Part shown: positions 1 through 6,195 of the stretch, piece after piece
Layout: each line of letters begins with the position of its first letter
How positions within the stretch are numbered: the stretch's first letter is position 1
Source: Chthoniobacter flavus
GTDB taxonomy: Bacteria > Verrucomicrobiota > Verrucomicrobiia > Chthoniobacterales > Terrimicrobiaceae
Assembly: GCA_945863785.1 (NCBI GenBank)
Contig: CAMBAQ010000081.1
Location: 1 to 8,165, forward strand
DNA: 8,165 nt
Direction of reading: 5' to 3'
Position numbers and translations under genes: made by a program
The notes under the pieces: generated by a model
Seen by the model: the letters and a program-made list of their open reading frames with translations, nothing else
Told to the model about the DNA's origin: nothing
The model's database searches: none

Positions 1-547
1 CTACCCGGATCTCCGAGAAAAAAGCGCCCGTGCATTAGTGGATATTGGATTCGACGGCTACGCGATCGGCGGAGTCAGTGTGGGCGAACCCGAACCCGAG
101 ATGTTTTGCGCTGTTGAGAGCGCCATCCCATTCCTGCCACACGATCACGCCCGCTACGCGATGGGCTTGGGAACCCCTCCCCAGATTATCGAAATGATCG
201 CTCGCGGGGTGGATATGTTTGATTGCGTGCTGCCCACCCGATTAGCCCGAAATGGCACCGCCTTCACGGCCAAAGGAACGATCAATCTCAAAAATGCCCC
301 CTACGCGGAAGACAGTTCTCCCATCGAGGAAGGCTGCCGCTGCTATGCGTGTAAGAATTTCACCCGCGCCTATCTTCGACATCTGGTCAAAGCGGAGGAA
401 ATTCTCGGCCTCCGTCTCATCAGCATCCACAACCTGCACTTTTACATCGGACTCGCCAGAACCGCGCGGGACCACATTCTCGGTGGGACTTTTCAGGATT
501 TCCGGAGAGATTTTGTCGCACACTACGCCGTCCGCTCCACCGAGTAA
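1..547 (+). CDS. tgt: Queuine/preQ1 tRNA-ribosyltransferase, C-terminal part (5' end outside window)
   Basis: This is the last 181 codons of tRNA-guanine transglycosylase, which swaps the wobble guanine of GUN-anticodon tRNAs for preQ1 in queuosine synthesis. It is read from base 2 and ends with TAA at 545-547. The GTG at 38 is only an internal Val codon, because family sequence (YPDLREKSA) continues upstream of it to the window edge. Visible landmarks are DGYAIGGVSVGEP just after the edge, MGLGTP, and GVDMFDCVLPTR with the nucleophilic Asp codon at 221-223 (equivalent to Asp280 of the Zymomonas enzyme). The zinc site is Cys-x-Cys-x2-Cys at 335-352 with the His ligand at 428-430. The family is usually about 370-380 residues, so roughly half is missing to the left, including the other active-site Asp. 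All C-terminal landmarks are intact. The next gene, nusA, starts 141 bases downstream. Confidence 0.97.
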   Translation, partial: YPDLREKSARALVDIGFDGYAIGGVSVGEPEPEMFCAVESAIPFLPHDHARYAMGLGTPPQIIEMIARGVDMFDCVLPTRLARNGTAFTAKGTINLKNAPYAEDSSPIEEGCRCYACKNFTRAYLRHLVKAEEILGLRLISIHNLHFYIGLARTARDHILGGTFQDFRRDFVAHYAVRSTE

Positions 548-571
548 TCCAACCTTGGAATAAAAAACCCG

Positions 572-604
572 CCAACCATGCCCTTGTTGCTTGACCATGG
601 TTGG
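572..604. repeat. 9-bp inverted repeat (stem-loop) between tgt and nusA
   Basis: CCAACCATG (572-580) is exactly complementary to CATGGTTGG (596-604), with a 15-base spacer. Two more C-G pairs could form beyond a one-base mismatch (569-570 with 606-607). On the + strand it is followed by only a weak T-rich stretch (CATATTT), so it is a poor terminator for tgt. On the - strand it is followed by CGGG and then six T (complement of 562-567), which is terminator-like, although no - strand gene is visible. A further CCAACC lies at 549-554 inside CCAACCTTGG. The right arm overlaps the proposed nusA -35 box, so it could also be an operator. The repeat is seen directly; its role is unknown. Confidence 0.6.
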
Positions 605-619
605 AGGAGTGCTCATATT
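591..619 (+). promoter_or_regulatory. Candidate sigma70-type promoter upstream of nusA
   Basis: TTGACC at 591-596 matches five of six bases of the -35 consensus TTGACA. CATATT at 614-619 matches four of six of the -10 consensus TATAAT, and the spacer is the ideal 17 bases. Transcription would start near 626, giving a leader of about 60 bases before the preferred nusA start at 689. It lies in the largest intergenic gap of the window, which is where a promoter for the nusA-infB cluster is expected. This is a pattern match only, and a promoter further upstream of tgt may also read through. Confidence 0.4.
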
Positions 620-688
620 TGACGATTCCAGAGAATGAAGCGTTCGGGGAGGATCCCGTTCGCTGTTGTGCTCTGGAATCACCGATTT

Positions 689-1948
689 ATGAATTCCGAT
701 CTTACGACAATGCTCGATTACCTCGAGCGCGAAAAGGGCATCAAGCGCGATATCCTGGTGGAAGCCATTTCTACAGCCATCCTTGCGGCATCGAAAAAAA
801 CCTTCACATCCGGAACCCGCGAACTTCGCATTGAGATCAACCCTCAATCCGGCGCTATCAAAGCCATCGCGAAACTAATTGTCGCGGAAAAACCAGCTAA
901 CGCCCATGAGGAAATCTCTCTGGCTAAAGCCCGATTGATTAAATCCGATGTCCAAGCCGGCGAAGAACTCGACGTGGAAGTGACGCCGAAGGATTTCGGC
1001 CGCATCGCTGCACAGGCCGCCCGCCAAGCAATCAACCAGCGCCTCCGCCAGATCGAGCGCGAGATGATTTATGAGGAATTCAAAGATCGCACCGGCGATA
1101 TCGTCACCGGCACAGTCAGCCGCTTTGACCGCTCCGATGTGATCGTGGATCTCGGCAAATTTGAAGGTGTGATGCCGAACCGTGAGCGCGTCATGACTGA
1201 GGAATATAACGTCGGAGACAAGCTCCGCGCCTACGTCGTCGCCGTCGAAAGCGGATCCCGCGGACCGGAGATCATCCTTTCCCGCAGCCATCCGAACTTC
1301 GTCCGCCGCCTATTCGAACTCGAAGTCAGCGAAATCGCCGACCGCACGGTTGAGCTGAAAGCCATCGCCCGCGAGGCAGGCTTCCGCACAAAGGTCGCCG
1401 TCCACAGCGCCGATGCCAAAGTCGATCCTGTCGGTGCCTGCGTTGGAATGCGCGGGGCCCGTGTCAAAAATATCGTTCGTGAGCTCAATAACGAAAAAGT
1501 TGATATCATCCGCTGGGATGCCGATCCGGTGAAATTCGTCACCGCCGCCCTCAAACCCGCCAATATCCGCGCCATTACAGCCGACGAAGAGAAGAAGCGC
1601 ATCCGCGTCCTCGTCCACAAGGACGATCTTTCCCTCGCTATCGGTCGCCGTGGACAAAATGCCCGCCTCACCTCAAAAATGACCGGTTGGGACGTCGATA
1701 TCGAAGAAGATAAACGGGATGCCCAAGTCATCCAGAACCGCACCGCTGAGGCCGCCCATTCGATGGCCGATATTCTTGGCGTGACCGAAGAAGTCGCCCA
1801 ACAACTGGCCAGCGGCGGCATGAACTCGATCGAAGTCATCCTCATGTGCGCAGCGGATGATATTGCCGAGGTTCTCGGTGCAGATCTCGAAACTGGTCAA
1901 AAAATCCTTTCAGCGGCACAGGCAGCACAAAAAACTCCCGTCGCCTGA
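689..1948 (+). CDS. nusA: Transcription termination/antitermination factor NusA
   Basis: NusA binds RNA polymerase and nascent RNA and modulates pausing, termination and antitermination. The 419-residue product has an N-terminal polymerase-binding domain (about 1-125), an S1 domain starting near residue 133 (DIVTGTVSRFD), and two KH domains. Their GxxG loops are GMRG (253-256) and GRRG (319-322). A C-terminal helical region (about 345-412, LGVTEEVAQQL) resembles one acidic/helix-hairpin-helix repeat; E. coli NusA (495 residues) has two. The frame is open from an upstream ATG at 635, but I prefer ATG 689, because MNSDLTTMLDYLEREKGI matches the usual NusA N-terminus and the 18 extra residues do not. 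Only a weak GGAA (675-678) precedes 689. infB follows after 36 bases. rimP, the usual upstream neighbour, is absent; tgt is there instead. Confidence 0.96.
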   Translation: MNSDLTTMLDYLEREKGIKRDILVEAISTAILAASKKTFTSGTRELRIEINPQSGAIKAIAKLIVAEKPANAHEEISLAKARLIKSDVQAGEELDVEVTPKDFGRIAAQAARQAINQRLRQIEREMIYEEFKDRTGDIVTGTVSRFDRSDVIVDLGKFEGVMPNRERVMTEEYNVGDKLRAYVVAVESGSRGPEIILSRSHPNFVRRLFELEVSEIADRTVELKAIAREAGFRTKVAVHSADAKVDPVGACVGMRGARVKNIVRELNNEKVDIIRWDADPVKFVTAALKPANIRAITADEEKKRIRVLVHKDDLSLAIGRRGQNARLTSKMTGWDVDIEEDKRDAQVIQNRTAEAAHSMADILGVTEEVAQQLASGGMNSIEVILMCAADDIAEVLGADLETGQKILSAAQAAQKTPVA

Positions 1949-1984
1949 GGGATATGAATACGTCTCCCCGGCTCCAATTTATAT

Positions 1985-4117
1985 ATGGCAGAGAAAATCA
2001 AGAAAAAAACAACCGGAGAAAAGCCGGCAACATCGCGCAGGACTTCGGTTACGACCCGTTCCGCGCGCCCACTGGCTGAAGCCCCCGCTGCCGCTGCCGA
2101 GACCGCTCCAGTCGAGCCTAAAGTCCAAGCTCCGACCGTTGATCTTCTTGCCCCTGTCAAAAAAGTAAGAAAAGCCTCCGGCGCAGCTTCTCTCCAGCAT
2201 TTCATCCGACCCCTTACAGACAAGGCCCCTCCCAAACCTCGCCCAGTACCAAAACCAGAGCCCGTCGCCGAAACTCCCGCCCCAGAAGCACCCGCGGAAG
2301 AGGTTATCGAGACTCCGTCCGAGTCTGAAGATTCCGGCAAAAAAGTTCTTCACCTCAAGCCACCGATCATCGTCAAGAATCTGGCTGAGCAACTCGATCT
2401 CAAGCCCTTCCAACTCATCAAGGAGTTAATGGCTCTCTCGATCTTTGCAAATCTCAACCAGACTATCGAGCCGGATGTAGCTGCAAAAATATGTGATATG
2501 CACGGCTTCGTGCTGGAGAGAGACCGCAAGGACACCTCAAAAGGTCACCACAAGGTTGAGACCAAGGTCGAGGCCCCCAAGGCTCCCGAGCCACCCAAGG
2601 GCGATGTACTGAAATCTCGCGCGCCGATCATCACTTTCATGGGACATGTCGATCACGGCAAGACCTCGCTGATTGACGCCATTCGCAAAACTCGCGTCGC
2701 CGCCGGTGAAGCTGGAGGAATCACTCAGCACATCGGAGCTTATAGCGTTAATCGCAATGGTCACTCCATCACATTTTTGGACACTCCCGGCCACGCCGCT
2801 TTCACAGCGATGCGAGCACGCGGTGCAAACGTTACGGATATTGCCGTTATCGTTGTCGCAGCCGACGACGGGCTTATGCCTCAAACCATCGAGGCCATCT
2901 CGCACGCCAAGGCGGCGAAGGTGAAAATCGTCATCGCAATCAACAAAATCGATCTCGCCAGCGCCAACCCCGACCGCGTGAAGAAGCAACTGCAAGAACG
3001 CGGACTCACTCCTGAAGACTGGGGTGGCGATACGATTTGCGTTCCCGTAAGTGCCACAAAAGGCACCGGAATCAATGAACTTCTCGACCTCATGTTGCTC
3101 GAAGCCGAAATGCTCGAGCTCAAAGCCAGCGAGACTCTCGACGCCCGATGCAGCGTCATCGAAGCACAAGTCGAGCAAGGCCGAGGCCCGACAGTCACCG
3201 TGATTGTTCGGATGGGCACACTTCGTTTGGGTGACGTCTTCATTTGCGGAAACTATTGGGGGAAAGTGAAGCAACTCATCAACGATCTCGGCAAACCGGT
3301 CAAAGAAGCTGGTCCATCCATGCCGGTCAGAGTTCTCGGCATTAGCGGACTACCCAATGCAGGTGATGAGCTGATGGTTATGGACTCGGAGAAGTCCGCC
3401 CGTATTCTCAGCGAAGAACGCGTCGCTAGTTCCCGTGACACCAAGTTGTCTGGCGCTCAACGCACGACACTGGAAAACCTCTTTGCAAATCTGGCCTCGG
3501 ATGCGAAACCCACACTCAAGATCATTCTCAAGTGTGACGTGCAGGGCTCGCTGGAAGCCGTAGTAGGATCCCTCGCGGATATCCCTCAAAAAAAGATCAC
3601 CCTCGACATCATTCACTCCGCTGTTGGTCCGATCACGGAATCCGATGTCATGCTCAGCAGCGCTTCGAATGCAGTGATCATCGGCTTTAACACAAAAACT
3701 GAGAACACGGCAGCCCAAGCCGCCAAGCGCGAAGGCGTTCAAATCAAGCTCTACAGCATCATTTATGAGCTGATCGACCAAATCCGTGAATCGATGAGCG
3801 GCTTGCTCTCACCAGAGTTGCGCGAAGCTATCATCGGTCATGCCGAAGTCCGCCAAGTCTTCGACCTCACCAAAGGTCGTGTGGCCGGTTGCATGGTACT
3901 CGATGGTCGCATCGCTCGCACAGCGCGCGCCCGCGTCCTTCGCCGCCGCCAACCCATCTACGACGGAGGTCTCGCCACGCTCAAGCGTTTCGCGGACGAC
4001 GTCAAAGAGGTTCGCGCTGGCCTTGAATGCGGCATTAAGCTGGGCGACTTTTCAGAATACCTGCCTGAGGACATCATCGAGTGCTACACGCTCGAGAAAA
4101 TCCCTCAGCAACTCTAA
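1985..4117 (+). CDS. infB: Translation initiation factor IF-2
   Basis: IF2 is the GTPase that brings fMet-tRNA to the 30S subunit and promotes 50S joining. The 710-residue product has an Ala/Pro/Lys-rich, low-complexity N-terminus (about 1-120) and an IF2_N helical module (about 123-180, IIVKNLAEQLDLKPFQLIKE). The G domain follows, with G1 GHVDHGKT (220-227), GGITQHIGAY (244-253), G3 DTPGH (266-270, including the catalytic-type His270), G4 NKID (320-323) and G5 SATKGTG (356-362). After it come beta-barrel domain II, domain III (about 505-600, starting KPTLKIILKCDVQGSLEAV) and the fMet-binding C-terminal domain (about 605-708, with ECGI at 681-684). Nothing is missing. The start ATG has no clear Shine-Dalgarno; the preceding bases are AT-rich (CAATTTATAT). 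No obvious internal start for a shorter isoform was seen. A GC-rich stem-loop follows the stop. Confidence 0.98.
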   Translation: MAEKIKKKTTGEKPATSRRTSVTTRSARPLAEAPAAAAETAPVEPKVQAPTVDLLAPVKKVRKASGAASLQHFIRPLTDKAPPKPRPVPKPEPVAETPAPEAPAEEVIETPSESEDSGKKVLHLKPPIIVKNLAEQLDLKPFQLIKELMALSIFANLNQTIEPDVAAKICDMHGFVLERDRKDTSKGHHKVETKVEAPKAPEPPKGDVLKSRAPIITFMGHVDHGKTSLIDAIRKTRVAAGEAGGITQHIGAYSVNRNGHSITFLDTPGHAAFTAMRARGANVTDIAVIVVAADDGLMPQTIEAISHAKAAKVKIVIAINKIDLASANPDRVKKQLQERGLTPEDWGGDTICVPVSATKGTGINELLDLMLLEAEMLELKASETLDARCSVIEAQVEQGRGPTVTVIVRMGTLRLGDVFICGNYWGKVKQLINDLGKPVKEAGPSMPVRVLGISGLPNAGDELMVMDSEKSARILSEERVASSRDTKLSGAQRTTLENLFANLASDAKPTLKIILKCDVQGSLEAVVGSLADIPQKKITLDIIHSAVGPITESDVMLSSASNAVIIGFNTKTENTAAQAAKREGVQIKLYSIIYELIDQIRESMSGLLSPELREAIIGHAEVRQVFDLTKGRVAGCMVLDGRIARTARARVLRRRQPIYDGGLATLKRFADDVKEVRAGLECGIKLGDFSEYLPEDIIECYTLEKIPQQL

Positions 4118-4127
4118 AAAATCACGC

Positions 4128-4148
4128 GGCGGGGTCAACCACCCCGCC
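4128..4148. terminator. GC-rich stem-loop between infB and rbfA; possible attenuator or weak terminator
   Basis: GGCGGGGT (4128-4135) pairs perfectly with ACCCCGCC (4141-4148) across a five-base loop, CAACC. It lies between the infB stop (4117) and the rbfA start (4166). The + strand sequence after it (CAATAGACTTATTCTG) lacks a proper T-run, so full intrinsic termination is unlikely; partial attenuation, RNA processing or 3'-end protection of infB mRNA are alternatives. On the - strand a six-T run lies about seven bases beyond the stem. The structure is clear, but its function is inferred. Confidence 0.5.
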
Positions 4149-4165
4149 CAATAGACTTATTCTGT

Positions 4166-4534
4166 ATGAAAAACCGCCTCGCTAGAGTGTGCGAAGTCAT
4201 TAAACGTGAACTGAGTGCCCTCTTCCTCCGGGACATTGATTTCGGCAACCTTTTAGTCACGATTAGTTCCGTAGATATCACCCCCGATCTCAAACAGGCG
4301 CATGTTTTTATATCCGCCCTCGGGACCAAGGCGGAGCAACGTCGAGTCATCGAACTCCTCGAGCACAACCGCGTTTTGATGCAGAGCCAGATGTCCAAAC
4401 GTGTCAGGATCAAACATACCCCACATCTCAACTTCCACATCGATGAGGCCATGGAGCGCGGATCTCGGGTATTGAATGTGATGAATGAACTCGGCCTTAT
4501 GGAGATCAAACCCAATGCTGACGAAGAACTTTGA
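4166..4534 (+). CDS. rbfA: 30S ribosome-binding factor RbfA
   Basis: RbfA is a small KH-fold assembly factor that binds immature 30S subunits and aids 16S rRNA 5'-end maturation. The 122 residues match the family's usual length. They begin MKNRLARVCEVIKREL, followed by the strand LLVTISSVDITPDLKQAHVFIS and the late motif KHTPHLNFHID (about 89-99), all typical. The KH-kink Ala-x-Gly of E. coli-type RbfA is not seen; the equivalent place reads Asn68-Arg-Val70. No Shine-Dalgarno precedes ATG 4166 (ACTTATTCTGT), and no better upstream start is visible. The last 20 bases overlap the start of the DHH gene in another frame, so translation of the two is probably coupled. Confidence 0.95.
   Translation: MKNRLARVCEVIKRELSALFLRDIDFGNLLVTISSVDITPDLKQAHVFISALGTKAEQRRVIELLEHNRVLMQSQMSKRVRIKHTPHLNFHIDEAMERGSRVLNVMNELGLMEIKPNADEEL
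4501..4504 (+). promoter_or_regulatory. Ribosome binding site GGAG that decides the DHH-gene start
   Basis: GGAG lies ten bases before ATG 4515, inside the end of rbfA. This favours 4515 over the in-frame ATG at 4485, which has no comparable motif. The protein from 4515 (MLTKNFDDIAQALQ) also starts like family members. It is one of the few recognisable Shine-Dalgarno sequences in the window. Confidence 0.6.
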
Positions 4535-5495
4535 TGATATTGCGCAGGCGCTGCAAAACGCGCGAACAGTCGGTGTAGCCAGTCACATCCGCCCGGATGC
4601 TGATGCATTAGGTTCCACAATCGCCTTCGCCCTTTGGCTGAAGGATTGCGGGAAAGAAGTCACCGCATGGAATGAGGAAGGCTCGACCTCCAAATTTCAT
4701 TACCTGCCGAAGAACGAAATCGTCACTCTTCCGACAAGTACTCCCCAAATATTCGATATTTTCGTAGCCCTCGACACGTCGGTTAAAAACCGCCTCGGCA
4801 TTGTGCTGGACTCGATCGCGCCAGGCACCCCGCTGGTCAACATCGACCACCATGTGAGCAATCAAAGTTTCGGCGACATCAATTATATAGACCCGACAGC
4901 TCCAGCGACCGGCCAGATCTTATTCGAATTTTTTCGTCATGTCGGAGCCCGTATCACACCGGAAATGGCCGCGAATCTCTTCGCCGCAATTTCAACAGAT
5001 ACCGGATCCTTCCAATATGCAGGCACCAACGAGAGGACGTTTGCCGCTGCATCGCATTTAATTTCCTGCGGAGTGGACGTACCTGGACTATCGCGCTCCA
5101 TGTACGACAGCCAACCCCGCCGCCGCTTTGAGCTTCTGCGATTTGCTTTGAATACGGCTGAGTTCCATTGCGACGACCGCATTGCCACCTTTTCGCTTCC
5201 GTTGGCTGAAGTCGAGCGCCTGCAAGTTTTGCCCGAGGACAATGAAGGCATTATCGACCACCTTCGCTCGATCGAAGGCGTTGAGGCGGCCGTCTTTTTC
5301 GAGGAACTTCCCGAAAACAAAGTCCGCGTCAGCTCGCGCTCCAAAGAACCCTCGATCGATGTTTGCAAAGTCTGCGCGGTCTTCGGAGGTGGCGGACACC
5401 CGATGGCAGCCGGCGCCCGCATGGATGGAACACTGGAAAATGCCAAAACCCAATTTTTGAAAGTTTTATCGAATGAGATCAGGAACAGACATTGA
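4515..5495 (+). CDS. nrnA: DHH/DHHA1-family phosphoesterase, NrnA-like (oligoribonuclease / pAp phosphatase)
   Basis: Members of this family hydrolyse very short RNA oligonucleotides and/or 3'-phosphoadenosine 5'-phosphate with Mn2+ and act in the cytoplasm. The 326 residues fit the usual length of about 310-330. The DHH domain carries motif I H24-IRP-D28-A-D30-ALGS, motif II Asp87 (ALDTS), motif III D111-H112-H113 followed by VSNQSFGDINYID, and motif IV Asp162 (STDTGSF). The C-terminal DHHA1 domain has the substrate-binding GGGGHPMAAGA (from residue 291). All expected metal ligands are present. The position between rbfA and truB is a familiar one for this family. It overlaps rbfA by 20 bases and truB by 23. 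Substrate preference (nanoRNA, pAp, or a cyclic-dinucleotide breakdown product) cannot be told from sequence, so the gene symbol is provisional. Confidence 0.9.
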   Translation: MLTKNFDDIAQALQNARTVGVASHIRPDADALGSTIAFALWLKDCGKEVTAWNEEGSTSKFHYLPKNEIVTLPTSTPQIFDIFVALDTSVKNRLGIVLDSIAPGTPLVNIDHHVSNQSFGDINYIDPTAPATGQILFEFFRHVGARITPEMAANLFAAISTDTGSFQYAGTNERTFAAASHLISCGVDVPGLSRSMYDSQPRRRFELLRFALNTAEFHCDDRIATFSLPLAEVERLQVLPEDNEGIIDHLRSIEGVEAAVFFEELPENKVRVSSRSKEPSIDVCKVCAVFGGGGHPMAAGARMDGTLENAKTQFLKVLSNEIRNRH

Positions 5496-6195
5496 CGGTG
5501 TATTATTAGTCGACAAATCGCAGGCGATGACGTCGCACGATGTGGTCGCGATCACCCGCCGCTCACTCAACACAAAAAAAGTCGGCCATTGTGGTACACT
5601 CGATCCTTTGGCAACGGGCCTCCTGATCATCACGATCGGTCGCGGCACCAAAATCCAGGATCTCCTCATGAGCGAGGACAAGGAATACGTCGGCACGCTC
5701 AAACTGGGCGAGGAAACGGATAGCCAAGATTCGGACGGCCAAGTCACGAAATCCTCCCCCGTTCCCGAGTTCACTCGCGAGCAGATCGATGCGGCCTTCG
5801 CCAAATTTCACGGCGACTTCTATCAAACGCCCCCGATGGTGAGCGCGATCAAAAAGGACGGAGTCCCGCTCTACAAGCTCGCCCGCCAAGGCAAGGTCGT
5901 TGAACGCGAACCCCGCTTCGTCCATGTTTACGCCCACGAGATCATCGCCATTCGTCCCACGGAAATTGATTTTCGCGTTGTCTGTAGCAAAGGTTTTTAC
6001 GTTCGCACCTACGCGCACGAGATCGGTGCCGAACTTGGTTGTGGCGCCCACCTCAAAGCCCTCCGCCGCACCAAATCCGGGCGATTCAGTGTGGAGGGAG
6101 CCATCACTGTCGATGAACTCAAAGCGGGACCATTGGATGCCGTGGCCCAACGTGTCTTGAGTCTTCCTGCCGTATCCCGACTCCGCGGTGCCTGA
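5473..6195 (+). CDS. truB: tRNA pseudouridine(55) synthase TruB
   Basis: TruB isomerises U55 in the T-loop of most tRNAs. The 240-residue product contains GHCGTLDPLATGLL with catalytic Asp44, the K70-E-Y72 active-site tyrosine segment, FYQTPPMVSAIKKDGVPLYKLAR, and SKGFYVRTYAHEIG (172-185, with Arg178 near the active site). Motif I, usually KPxGxTS, reads KSQAMTS (15-21), so both the Pro and Gly are changed. E. coli TruB is 314 residues; this one stops after a short C-terminal segment and shows no PUA domain, as in some other short bacterial TruBs. The first 23 bases lie inside the end of the DHH gene and there is no strong Shine-Dalgarno, pointing to translational coupling. Its TGA shares one base with the ribF ATG (TGATG). 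Confidence 0.96.
   Translation: MRSGTDIDGVLLVDKSQAMTSHDVVAITRRSLNTKKVGHCGTLDPLATGLLIITIGRGTKIQDLLMSEDKEYVGTLKLGEETDSQDSDGQVTKSSPVPEFTREQIDAAFAKFHGDFYQTPPMVSAIKKDGVPLYKLARQGKVVEREPRFVHVYAHEIIAIRPTEIDFRVVCSKGFYVRTYAHEIGAELGCGAHLKALRRTKSGRFSVEGAITVDELKAGPLDAVAQRVLSLPAVSRLRGA

Noticed and set aside
601..834. Open frame after a strong GGAGGAG (603-609), with TTG at 619 as a possible start
   Set aside because: It overlaps the nusA start out of frame and its product resembles nothing. The proposed transcription start near 626 would leave the GGAGGAG outside the mRNA.
242..847. 201-codon open frame on the - strand across the end of tgt and start of nusA
   Set aside because: It is antisense to two well-recognised genes and its translation matches no family I know. 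Open antisense frames are expected in GC-biased coding DNA.
2537..3274. 245-codon open frame on the - strand inside infB
   Set aside because: It lies fully antisense to the IF2 G domain and has no recognisable motifs, so it is a shadow of the real gene.
4485..4514. Longer DHH protein starting at ATG 4485
   Set aside because: The ten extra residues are not family-like and no ribosome-binding site precedes them, whereas ATG 4515 has GGAG ten bases upstream.
5574..5580. Seven-A run early in truB as a possible frameshift or slippage site
   Set aside because: The truB frame is continuous and conserved on both sides (NTKKVGHCGTLD), so no slippage is needed and no second frame makes a sensible product.
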